NCBI RefSeq assembly: GCF_006716675.1
Contig: NZ_VFPM01000003.1
Span: 1-64,000 of the forward strand
Source of the DNA: Humibacillus xanthopallidus
GTDB taxonomy: Bacteria > Actinomycetota > Actinomycetes > Actinomycetales > Dermatophilaceae
Length of the DNA stretch: 64,000 nucleotides
Reading direction: 5' to 3'
The translations under genes were made by a program, and so were the position numbers. Within the stretch, counting starts at the first letter, position 1. Each line of letters begins with the position of its first letter. Positions 24,868 to 30,877 of this stretch are shown piece after piece. The notes below the pieces were generated by a model. That model saw only the letters and a list, made by a program, of their open reading frames with translations. It searched no databases and was not told the DNA's origin.

Positions 24868-25725
24868 ATGGATGCATCGACCACGACCGCCATCCCCGGC
24901 GACGACGAGCTCACGGCCCTCGAGCAGCTCTGCATCGAGTTCGCTGTCACCGCAGGCAGGTTCATCCGTGACGAGCGCCCCGACCGCCTCGGGGTGGCCC
25001 AGACGAAGTCGACGGACACCGACGTCGTCACCGTGATGGACCGGCGCTCCGAGGAGCTGCTCCACCGGCTCATCCTCGAGGCCCGCCCCGACGACGGCAT
25101 CCTCGGTGAGGAGGGTGCCGACGTCACGGGCACCTCGGGGCTCACCTGGGTCATCGACCCCATAGACGGCACCGTCAACTACCTCTACGACATCCCGGCG
25201 TATGCCGTGTCGGTGGCTGTCGTCGTCGGCGACCCCTCCCGAGAGGGTGGGTGGACGCCGGTCGCGGGTGCGGTCTCCGACCCGTGCCTGCGGCTCGTGC
25301 ACCACGCCCGGCGTGGTTCCGGGGCATGGACGAGGCCGGAGGCCACGGGCGACCCCGCCCTGCCACGGCGGCTCGCGGTCTCATCCGAGCATCGGCTCGG
25401 GCGCAGCCTGCTCGCAACCGGATTCGGCTACGCGGCCGATGTGCGGGCGCGGCAGGCGGAGGTCCTCACCCGGGTCCTCCCGCTCGTGCGCGACATCCGG
25501 CGCATCGGCAGCGCAGCCCTCGACCTCGTGCGGGTGGCGGACGGCTCCGTCGACGCCTACGCCGAGTCGGGGATCAACGCCTGGGACCTCGCCGCCGGCT
25601 GGATCGTCGTCGAGGAGGCCGGCGGTGTCGTCGTCGGGCGCGACGGGGGCGCCCCCGGCAAGGCGCTCACGGTGGCCGCCGGGCCGGCCCTCGTCGAGCA
25701 GGTGGCCCCGCTCTTCACGACATAG
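24868..25725 (+). CDS. Inositol monophosphatase family protein
   Basis: 285-residue magnesium-dependent phosphatase of the inositol monophosphatase family. All metal-site motifs are visible: TKSTDTDVVTVMDRRSEELL, GILGEEGA, the DPIDGTVNYLY core with the D-x-x-D-G-T pattern, and the C-terminal GSAALDLVRVADGSVDAYAE plus WDLAAGWIVVEEAGG. The natural substrate may be inositol 1-phosphate, histidinol phosphate or a related sugar phosphate; the sequence does not decide. It begins one base after the ferrochelatase stop, suggesting an operon, and converges on a small hypothetical gene across a double hairpin. Confidence 0.88.
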   Translation: MDASTTTAIPGDDELTALEQLCIEFAVTAGRFIRDERPDRLGVAQTKSTDTDVVTVMDRRSEELLHRLILEARPDDGILGEEGADVTGTSGLTWVIDPIDGTVNYLYDIPAYAVSVAVVVGDPSREGGWTPVAGAVSDPCLRLVHHARRGSGAWTRPEATGDPALPRRLAVSSEHRLGRSLLATGFGYAADVRARQAEVLTRVLPLVRDIRRIGSAALDLVRVADGSVDAYAESGINAWDLAAGWIVVEEAGGVVVGRDGGAPGKALTVAAGPALVEQVAPLFTT

Positions 25726-25788
25726 CCCGCCCGACGCATACGGGCTTCACGGTCGAACCCGCCCGACGCATGTGCCAGGCGGGTTCGA
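25725..25788. terminator. Tandem hairpins with a 14-bp direct repeat, between convergent genes
   Basis: A small stem (GCCCG 25725-25729 with CGGGC 25741-25745) is followed by a perfect 11-bp stem, TCGAACCCGCC (25753-25763) with GGCGGGTTCGA (25778-25788). The 14-mer CCCGCCCGACGCAT occurs in both hairpins, at 25726 and 25758. Located just after the inositol-phosphatase stop; likely a bidirectional terminator created by duplication. Confidence 0.65.
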
Positions 25789-25825
25789 GGGGGGTGGACG
25801 GCCCTGCGGGTGTGCAGGGCTGAGC

Positions 25826-26011
25826 TCAGGCGGCCCTGAAGGGCTCGAGCTCCGGCACGCGCACGCCGTTCTCCTCGGCGAGGCGGGCGAAGGACTCCAG
25901 CTCACCGGTGTGCACCTGCACCCGGTAGTCGTCACCCGCGGCGCGGGCCTGGCTGAGGTCACTCAGGGCGTCGGTGACGCGTAGGCGGATCTGGTCGACG
26001 AACTCGGTCAT
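25826..26011 (-). CDS. Small conserved hypothetical protein
   Basis: 61-residue protein, MTEFVDQIRLRVTDALSD at the N-terminus and EENGVRVPELEPFRAA at the end, predicted to be a short helical bundle: two amphipathic helices of about 20 residues. The ATG at 26011 is selected because a GGAGG site lies five bases upstream on the minus strand; an upstream GTG at 26017 is too close to that site. I do not recognise a characterised family, but short proteins of this type are common in Micrococcales. It stands alone and is divergent from the DUF4193 gene. Confidence 0.65.
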   Translation of the reverse strand: MTEFVDQIRLRVTDALSDLSQARAAGDDYRVQVHTGELESFARLAEENGVRVPELEPFRAA

Positions 26012-26343
26012 GTGCACCTCCGGGCCGGAAATCGATCGGTGGGTCCGGCGACCCTACCGCGTCGTAGGACCCCCACTGTGCACGTCGGACGGTACGCAGA
26101 TGGCAAAGGAGAGGTGAACTATTGGTCCGAAAAGGACAGGCGCACGGTCACGTGGGCTCACTTGTCTCAGACCTTGGCCGGACGGAAGTGACAGCGCACC
26201 TTCGGATCGGGCACCATACGCGCACGCTGACATGTTTCGCGGCTGTTAACTCAGCGGGAGCAGCGGGAACAAGCGGACGACCACGAGCGTTCTTGGCGTC
26301 ACAGAGCGCATGGCGCCCTACGAAGGGGAAGCGAGACACCACG
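26012..26343. other. Divergent intergenic region before the DUF4193 gene
   Basis: About 330 bp with no well-supported gene. It is noticeably richer in A/T than its surroundings (for example 26100-26150 and 26225-26260). A strong purine-rich stretch, AAAGGAGAGG (26105-26114), looks like a ribosome binding site and is followed at 8 bases by a TTG at 26122 whose frame stays open for 74 codons and joins the DUF4193 frame. The usual DUF4193 start is at 26344, so this is either a 5' leader or an unusual N-terminal extension. Confidence 0.5.
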
Positions 26344-26643
26344 ATGGCAACCGATTACGACGCGCCTCGGAAGACCGACGACGAGCTCAACGAGGACTCC
26401 ATCGAGGAGCTCAAGTCACGGCGGGTCGACAAGTCCTCGTCGAGCGTCGACGTCGACGAGACCGAGCAGGCCGAGGGCTTCGAGCTGCCCGGCGCAGACC
26501 TCTCCGGTGAGGAGCTGTCGGTCCGGGTCCTGCCCAAGCAGGCCGACGAGTTCACGTGTGGACGGTGTTTCCTCGTCCACCACCGCAGCCAGCTCGCCAA
26601 GGAGAGCAACGGCATGATGATCTGCACGGAGTGCGCCGCCTGA
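26344..26643 (+). CDS. DUF4193 family protein
   Basis: 99-residue actinobacterial protein of the DUF4193 family. The N-terminal half is acidic ([24 protein letters not shown]) and the C-terminal half holds a zinc-ribbon-like unit: [16 protein letters not shown] and MMICTECAA, giving two CxxC pairs. The layout is reminiscent of DksA/TraR-like or RNA-polymerase-associated small zinc proteins, but function is unproven. It is one of the most conserved small genes of actinobacteria and lies upstream of dut and DUF3710 in many of them. The ATG at 26344 is preceded by GGGGAAGCGAG. Confidence 0.88.
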   Translation: MATDYDAPRKTDDELNEDSIEELKSRRVDKSSSSVDVDETEQAEGFELPGADLSGEELSVRVLPKQADEFTCGRCFLVHHRSQLAKESNGMMICTECAA

Positions 26644-26674
26644 GCGGTGCCGTGCAGCATGGCAGCAAGCAAGT

Positions 26675-26699
26675 AGGGTCGGTCCTCGTGACCGACCCT
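26675..26699. promoter_or_regulatory. Perfect 10-bp inverted repeat overlapping a candidate dut start codon
   Basis: AGGGTCGGTC (26675-26684) and GACCGACCCT (26690-26699) form a perfect 10-bp stem with loop CTCGT. The GTG at 26688-26690 lies in the loop and the first base of the right arm. It may be an attenuating hairpin at the start of dut, an operator, or the terminator of the DUF4193 transcript if dut starts further downstream. Confidence 0.6.
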
Positions 26700-27248
26700 T
26701 GTGCTGCCCCCGACGACCTCGGGACCGACGACCTCGAGACCGCCGGGGACGTGGCGCTCGAGGTCGCCGTCAAGGTTCTCGACCCCCAGCTGCCGCTGCC
26801 GGCCTACGCTCACCCCGGCGACGCCGGCGCCGACCTCTGCTCCGCAGTCGACGTCACGATCGCCCCCGGTGAGCGGGTTCTCGTGCCGACGGGCGTGGCG
26901 ATCGCCCTGCCGGCCGGCCACGCCGGCTTCGTGCATCCTCGCTCGGGGCTGGCTGCTCGACACGGGATCTCGATCGTCAACGCTCCGGGCACCGTCGACG
27001 AGGGCTACCGCGGTGAGATCCTCGTCAACCTCGTGAACCTCGACCCCCGCGAGGCCTTCACGGTGCGACGGGGCGACCGGATCGCCCAGCTCGTCGTGCA
27101 ACGGGTGGAGCGCCCTCGTTTCGTCGCGGTCGATTCGCTCACCGGGACCAGCAGGGGGGACACTGGACACGGATCCACCGGCGGCTTCGGTGGGGTGCCT
27201 CCGACCGCGGCAGGGTTCGCGGCGCCGACGCCCCCGCCGTCCGCGTGA
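26688..27248 (+). CDS. dut: Deoxyuridine 5'-triphosphate nucleotidohydrolase (dUTPase)
   Basis: Homotrimeric dUTPase that hydrolyses dUTP to dUMP, preventing uracil misincorporation. All five family motifs can be seen: PGDAGADL (motif 1), [12 protein letters not shown] (motif 2), [14 protein letters not shown] (motif 3), [12 protein letters not shown] (motif 4), and a C-terminal arm with [10 protein letters not shown] (motif 5). A proline/alanine tail follows. Two starts are possible: GTG 26688 (186 residues, acidic leader of 21 residues) or GTG 26751 (165 residues, aligning with mycobacterial dUTPases). The first would place the start inside the inverted repeat at 26675-26699. It sits in the conserved DUF4193-dut-DUF3710 block. 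Confidence 0.92.
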   Translation: MTDPCAAPDDLGTDDLETAGDVALEVAVKVLDPQLPLPAYAHPGDAGADLCSAVDVTIAPGERVLVPTGVAIALPAGHAGFVHPRSGLAARHGISIVNAPGTVDEGYRGEILVNLVNLDPREAFTVRRGDRIAQLVVQRVERPRFVAVDSLTGTSRGDTGHGSTGGFGGVPPTAAGFAAPTPPPSA

Positions 27249-27333
27249 TCCGGGACTGATCCAGCAGCGATCATCGGATACGGTTCGCCGGGCGCACGGA
27301 GTGCGCCGGGTGACGGCACAGCACGAAGGACGG

Positions 27334-28098
27334 ATGAGGGACGTGGGACTCTTCAGCAGGGGCCGGTCGAAGGACCGTCCGGTCGACGACGCGGTCGACG
27401 GTCAGGTCGACGAGACCCAGGACGACGTGGAGCTCGGCGACGAGGCCGCCTCCGACCCGGTCGAGCCCACCTCTCGTCCCTTCGACCGCAGCGAGGTCGA
27501 CGACGACTCCGACTACCTCAACCTCGGCGCGATCTGGCTCCGGGGGAGCCAGGGCATGGAGCTGCGCCTCGAGGTGAACGAGCAGGAGCAGCAGATCACT
27601 GGTGTCACCGCCGTCCTCGGCGAGTCGGCCGTGCAGCTGCAGGCCTTCGCCGCTCCCCGCACCGAGGGCGTATGGGTCGACATCCGCAACGAGATCGCGG
27701 CGAGCATCGTCGACTCCGGGGGCACGGCCGAGGTCGTCACCGGGGAGTTCGGTGAGGAGCTGCTGACGCGCATGCCCCAGGCCGGCCCCGACGGTCGCAC
27801 CGTCTTCATGCCCGCACGCTTCGTCGGCATCGACGGGCCGCGCTGGTTCCTCCGCGCCGTCGTCAGCGGTCGTGCCGCCATCGAGCCGGAGGCCGCCGAG
27901 GCAGTCCACGACGTCATCCGGACGACCGTCATCGACCGCGGCGACGAGGCGATGCCGCCCCGCGAGCTGCTCCCGCTCCGTCTTCCCGAGGTGCCCGCCG
28001 AGGCGGCCCAGGCCGCCGAGCCGGTCGAGCCGGGCGCGCCCCGACTCGACGACCTCAACCCCTTCGAGCGCGGCCCCGAGATCACCGAGGTCCGCTGA
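27334..28098 (+). CDS. DUF3710 family protein
   Basis: 254-residue actinobacterial protein. A disordered acidic N-terminus of about 60 residues (rich in DD and DET) leads into the conserved domain: YLNLGAIWLRG, GMELRLEVNEQEQQITGVTAVLGESAVQLQAFAAPR, GVWVDIRNEIAASI and GPRWFLRAVVSGRAAIEPEAAEAVHDVIRTTVIDRG. The family is widespread in actinobacteria and has no assigned function. ATG 27334 is chosen with GAAGGAC upstream; GTG 27343 is an alternative. Its stop overlaps a tiny reading frame that bridges to the OB-fold gene. Confidence 0.85.
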   Translation: MRDVGLFSRGRSKDRPVDDAVDGQVDETQDDVELGDEAASDPVEPTSRPFDRSEVDDDSDYLNLGAIWLRGSQGMELRLEVNEQEQQITGVTAVLGESAVQLQAFAAPRTEGVWVDIRNEIAASIVDSGGTAEVVTGEFGEELLTRMPQAGPDGRTVFMPARFVGIDGPRWFLRAVVSGRAAIEPEAAEAVHDVIRTTVIDRGDEAMPPRELLPLRLPEVPAEAAQAAEPVEPGAPRLDDLNPFERGPEITEVR

Positions 28099-28154
28099 TG
28101 TCCCGGCGTCACCGGGGTGCCCGGGGCGCCCGGAGTCCCCGGAGTCCCCGGTGA
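28098..28154 (+). CDS. 18-codon arginine-rich mini-ORF bridging two operon genes
   Basis: The ATG at 28098 overlaps the DUF3710 stop (TGATG) and its own TGA (28152-28154) overlaps the GTG of the OB-fold gene at 28151 (GTGA). The product would be an 18-residue peptide of Arg, Ser, Pro, Gly and Ala. Without it the OB-fold gene would start 52 bp after DUF3710 with no visible ribosome binding site. It most likely serves translational coupling rather than making a functional peptide, or is a chance frame over the 9-bp repeat it contains (28131-28148). Confidence 0.35.
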   Translation: MSRRHRGARGARSPRSPR

Positions 28155-28543
28155 GCACGACGAAGCCGGGTGTCCTGCGCCGGCTCTCCGACCGGCTCAC
28201 CAGCCCGGCGCACGAGCTCGAGGCGGCGGAGCTGCGCCGCGAGTCCGAGGACCTCGGCGTCAGCCACATCGGCGACATCGTCCAGCGCACCCGCGTGACC
28301 GTGAGCGGTGAGGTCCGCTCGGTCACGTTGCGCCCGCGCCACGAGACCCCGGCCCTCGACGTGGAGCTGTGGGACGGCAGCGACTCGCTGCACCTCATCT
28401 GGCTGGGCCGTCGGCGCATCGCGGGCATCGTGCCCGGCATCAAGATCCAGGCCACCGGGCGCGTCACGAGGCAGCGCAAGGTGACCACCATCTTCAACCC
28501 GGCCTACGAGATCCTCGGCCGGGTGGGGCAGACCCATGAGTGA
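28151..28543 (+). CDS. OB-fold nucleic-acid-binding domain protein
   Basis: 130-residue protein with an OB-fold anticodon-binding-like domain: RVTVSGEVRSVTLRPRHETPALDVELWDGSDSLHLIWLGRRRIAGIVPGIKIQATGRVTRQRKVTTIFNPAYEIL, cut here into its strands. The pattern V-x-G-x-V then LxVxLWDG and GxxIxxxGRV is typical of OB folds that bind single-stranded nucleic acid, as in RecG wedge or tRNA-synthetase anticodon domains. The family is conserved at this place in actinobacteria, next to DUF3710 and DUF3159. The GTG at 28151 has no clear ribosome binding site, suggesting translational coupling through the mini-ORF. Confidence 0.82.
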   Translation: MSTTKPGVLRRLSDRLTSPAHELEAAELRRESEDLGVSHIGDIVQRTRVTVSGEVRSVTLRPRHETPALDVELWDGSDSLHLIWLGRRRIAGIVPGIKIQATGRVTRQRKVTTIFNPAYEILGRVGQTHE

Positions 28544-29315
28544 CGCCGAGTCCCCGTCCCCGTCGCAGCCGCGAGCGCCCATCGTCGGCGCCGAGCCGGA
28601 GCCGACGATGGGCGCGGAGGGTGACGCGGTCGCCCGCTCCGAGGCCGACCTGCGCCGCTACGAGACCGTCGAGGACCTCCTGCGCGACAAGCTCTCCGAG
28701 GCCATCGGCGGGTGGCGCGGGGCCGTCGAGTCGGCGGTGCCGACACTGGCCTTCGCGCTCACCTGGTCGGTGACGAAGGACCTGCGCACCTCGCTGTTCG
28801 TCGCCGGCGCCTGCGTCGCCGTCTTCCTCCTCGTGCGTCTCGCGCAGCGGCAGGACCCCCGCTTCATCGTGTATGCCGCCGTCGGCATCGGCATCTCGGC
28901 CTTCTTCGCGCTCCGGTCCGGCAAGGCGGAGGACGCCTTCCTGCCCGGCATGCTCCAGAACGCCGGTCTGCTCGTCCTGCTGCTCGTGACCAACCTGACG
29001 CGGTGGCCGGTCTTCGGCTTCGTCGTCGGGGTGGCAGAGCCCGAGGCCTTTGCGGAGGACCCGACGTGGTGGCGGCGCCACCGCGGCATCGTCACCGTCG
29101 CGATGCGCCTCGCCTGGGTGCTCATCGCCCTCAACATCGTGCGGCTCGCGATCATGGTGCCGCTCTACCTCGCCGAGCAGGTGGCGGCGCTCGGGGTCGC
29201 GAAGGTCGTGCTCGGCTGGCCGGCCTACCTGCTCGCCATCACCGCGATGGGCGCCATCCTCGTGCGCGGACGCACCCCGATCGACCCGAACGGCATCGCC
29301 CGCCCGGCTCCCTGA
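28536..29315 (+). CDS. DUF3159 family membrane protein
   Basis: 259-residue polytopic membrane protein of the actinobacterial DUF3159 family. After a 45-residue soluble tail with two proline-rich stretches, the conserved domain begins at YETVEDLLRDKLSEAIGGWRGAVESAVPTLAFALTW. Six hydrophobic segments follow, with RFIVYAAVGIGISAFFALRSGKAEDAFLPGMLQNAG and RRHRGIVTVAMRLAWVLIALNIVR between them. Function is unknown; its constant position beside TrkA and APC-type genes suggests a link to ion homeostasis, which is inference. The ATG overlaps the OB-fold gene by 8 bp. Confidence 0.85.
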   Translation: MSDAESPSPSQPRAPIVGAEPEPTMGAEGDAVARSEADLRRYETVEDLLRDKLSEAIGGWRGAVESAVPTLAFALTWSVTKDLRTSLFVAGACVAVFLLVRLAQRQDPRFIVYAAVGIGISAFFALRSGKAEDAFLPGMLQNAGLLVLLLVTNLTRWPVFGFVVGVAEPEAFAEDPTWWRRHRGIVTVAMRLAWVLIALNIVRLAIMVPLYLAEQVAALGVAKVVLGWPAYLLAITAMGAILVRGRTPIDPNGIARPAP

Positions 29316-29333
29316 CGGTCGTGCGCCCAGCGC

Positions 29334-29351
29334 CCGGTCGGTGCCGACCGG
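29334..29351. terminator. Strong hairpin between convergent DUF3159 and trkA genes
   Basis: CCGGTCGG (29334-29341), loop TG, CCGACCGG (29344-29351): an 8-bp stem with tiny loop that extends by three further pairs on each side if one C is bulged (GCG 29330-29332 with CGC 29352-29354). Bidirectional terminator candidate. Confidence 0.6.
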
Positions 29352-29366
29352 CGCGTGGTCGGCCCG

Positions 29367-30062
29367 TCAGACCTCGTCGTCGTCGGCTGAGCGGTGGTGC
29401 TGGGTGCCCGGCGCGACGAGCTCCTGGAGCCGGTCCTCCTGCTCCGTCGTGGTGATGAAGAGCAGCTCGTCGCCGGCCTCGATCGCATCGTCGGGTGTCG
29501 GGGCGAGCGGGCGCTCCTCGCGGATGATGGCGACGAGCACGGTGTCGGTCGGCCAGTCGACGTCACCGACCCGGCGCCCGGCGAACGGGCTGCCCTCGGG
29601 CAGCGTGATCTCGACCATCGAAGCCCGGCCCTGCTGGAACTCGAAGATGCGCACGAGGTCGCCGATGCTCACGGCCTCCTCGATGAGCGCCGTCATGAGG
29701 CGCGGCGTCGACACGGCGACGTCGACGCCCCACGACTCGTCGAACATCCACTCGTTCTTGGGGTTGTTGACGCGCGCGACGGTGCGCGGCACGCCGAACT
29801 CGGTCTTGGCGAGGAGCGAGAGCACGAGGTTCGCCTTGTCGTCACCCGTCGCTGCGACGCAGACGTCCGACTCCTCGAGCCGGGCCTCCTCGAGGGCCGC
29901 CAGCTCGCAGGCGTCGGCGAGCAGCCAGGACGCCTCGGGCACGCGCGAGGCCTGCACGTCGTCGGCGTCCTTGTCGATGAGCAGCACCTGGTGCCCGTTG
30001 GCGAGCAGCTCGCGGGCGATGGACCGGCCGACGCTCCCGGCTCCGGCGATGACGACGCGCAT
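29367..30062 (-). CDS. TrkA-family potassium uptake regulatory protein (RCK domain), second of two
   Basis: 231-residue RCK protein. The NAD(H)-binding Rossmann motif is GAGSVGRSIARELL (G7, G9, G12), with acidic LLIDKDAD at the end of the second strand and AATGDDKANLV after strand 4. The C-terminal TrkA-C domain follows (SMVEITLPEGSPFAGRRVGDVDWPTDTVLVAIIREERPLAP...DELLFITTTEQEDRLQEL). TrkA-type subunits gate potassium transporters in response to nucleotides and sometimes c-di-AMP bound by the TrkA-C domain. It lies 30 bp downstream of a second TrkA gene, with AGGAGAAGG before its ATG. Which transporter it controls is not proved; the divergent KimA-like gene is the nearest. Confidence 0.9.
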   Translation of the reverse strand: MRVVIAGAGSVGRSIARELLANGHQVLLIDKDADDVQASRVPEASWLLADACELAALEEARLEESDVCVAATGDDKANLVLSLLAKTEFGVPRTVARVNNPKNEWMFDESWGVDVAVSTPRLMTALIEEAVSIGDLVRIFEFQQGRASMVEITLPEGSPFAGRRVGDVDWPTDTVLVAIIREERPLAPTPDDAIEAGDELLFITTTEQEDRLQELVAPGTQHHRSADDDEV

Positions 30063-30092
30063 GCGGTTCCTTCTCCTGAATCCGTCAGTCCG

Positions 30093-30755
30093 TCAGTGGG
30101 CCGCGGGCGGCTGGTCGCAGAGGCGCTCGACCCGGGCGAGGTCGTCGCGCGGCACGGCGAGGTGCACGAGGTCGCCCTGCTGGATCATCATGTCGGCCCT
30201 GGGCAGGGTGCCCTCGCCGAGCCGCGTCACGTAGGCGATGCGGGCGCCCGTCTGCTCCTCGATGTCGGTCATGCGCCGCCCGATCCAGGGCTCGGCGAGG
30301 GGCACCTCGGCGATGACGATCTTGCCGCTGGGGTCGGTCAGCTCGGGCACCGCGCCCTGGGGGAGCAGCCGCTGGATCATCTGGTCGGCCGTCCAGCGCA
30401 CCGTCGCGACGGTGGGGATGCCGAGGCGCTGGTAGACCATGGCGCGTTGAGGGTCGTAGATGCGCGCTGCCACGTGCTCGACGCCGAACGTCTCGCGAGC
30501 CACCCGGGCTGCGAGGATGTTGGAGTTGTCGCCACTGCTCACCGCGGCGAAGGCGTAGGCCTCTTTGATGCCCGCCGCGACGAGGGTGCGACGGTCGAAC
30601 CCGATGCCCGTCACGGTCTGCCCGTCGAAGGACGTGCCGAGCCGCCGGAACGCAGACGCATCGGAGTCGATGACGGCGACGTCGTGGCCGCTGCGGCCGA
30701 GGGTGCGGGCGAGCGTCGACCCGACGCGGCCGCAACCCATGATCACGAAGTGCAC
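30093..30755 (-). CDS. TrkA-family potassium uptake regulatory protein (RCK domain), first of two
   Basis: 220-residue RCK protein with the Rossmann motif IMGCGRVGSTLARTL (G7, G9, G12), VAVIDSDASAF, and SSGDNSNILAARVARE, followed by a TrkA-C domain (GKIVIAEVPLAEPWIGRRMTDIEEQTGARIAYVTRLGEGTLPRADMMIQQGDLVHLAVPRDD). It differs clearly from its downstream neighbour (29367-30062), so the pair resembles the paired RCK subunits of mycobacterial CeoB/CeoC. The GTG start at 30755 faces the KimA-like gene across 122 bp, which must contain both promoters. Confidence 0.9.
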   Translation of the reverse strand: MHFVIMGCGRVGSTLARTLGRSGHDVAVIDSDASAFRRLGTSFDGQTVTGIGFDRRTLVAAGIKEAYAFAAVSSGDNSNILAARVARETFGVEHVAARIYDPQRAMVYQRLGIPTVATVRWTADQMIQRLLPQGAVPELTDPSGKIVIAEVPLAEPWIGRRMTDIEEQTGARIAYVTRLGEGTLPRADMMIQQGDLVHLAVPRDDLARVERLCDQPPAAH

Positions 30756-30877
30756 GGACGCGACGCTACACCGTGCCGGGGCCCGCCATCGTGGGTCGGC
30801 GCGTGGCGGTGACCACCCCGCGGACGCCCTCCGGGGATGGTCTGTGGGAGGGGGCGTTCCGGCATACAGTGTCGTCC

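Noticed and set aside
30756..30877. c-di-AMP (ydaO) riboswitch before the KimA-like gene
   Set aside because: The leader is too short; the probable -10 is about 10 bp before the start codon, leaving no room for an aptamer.
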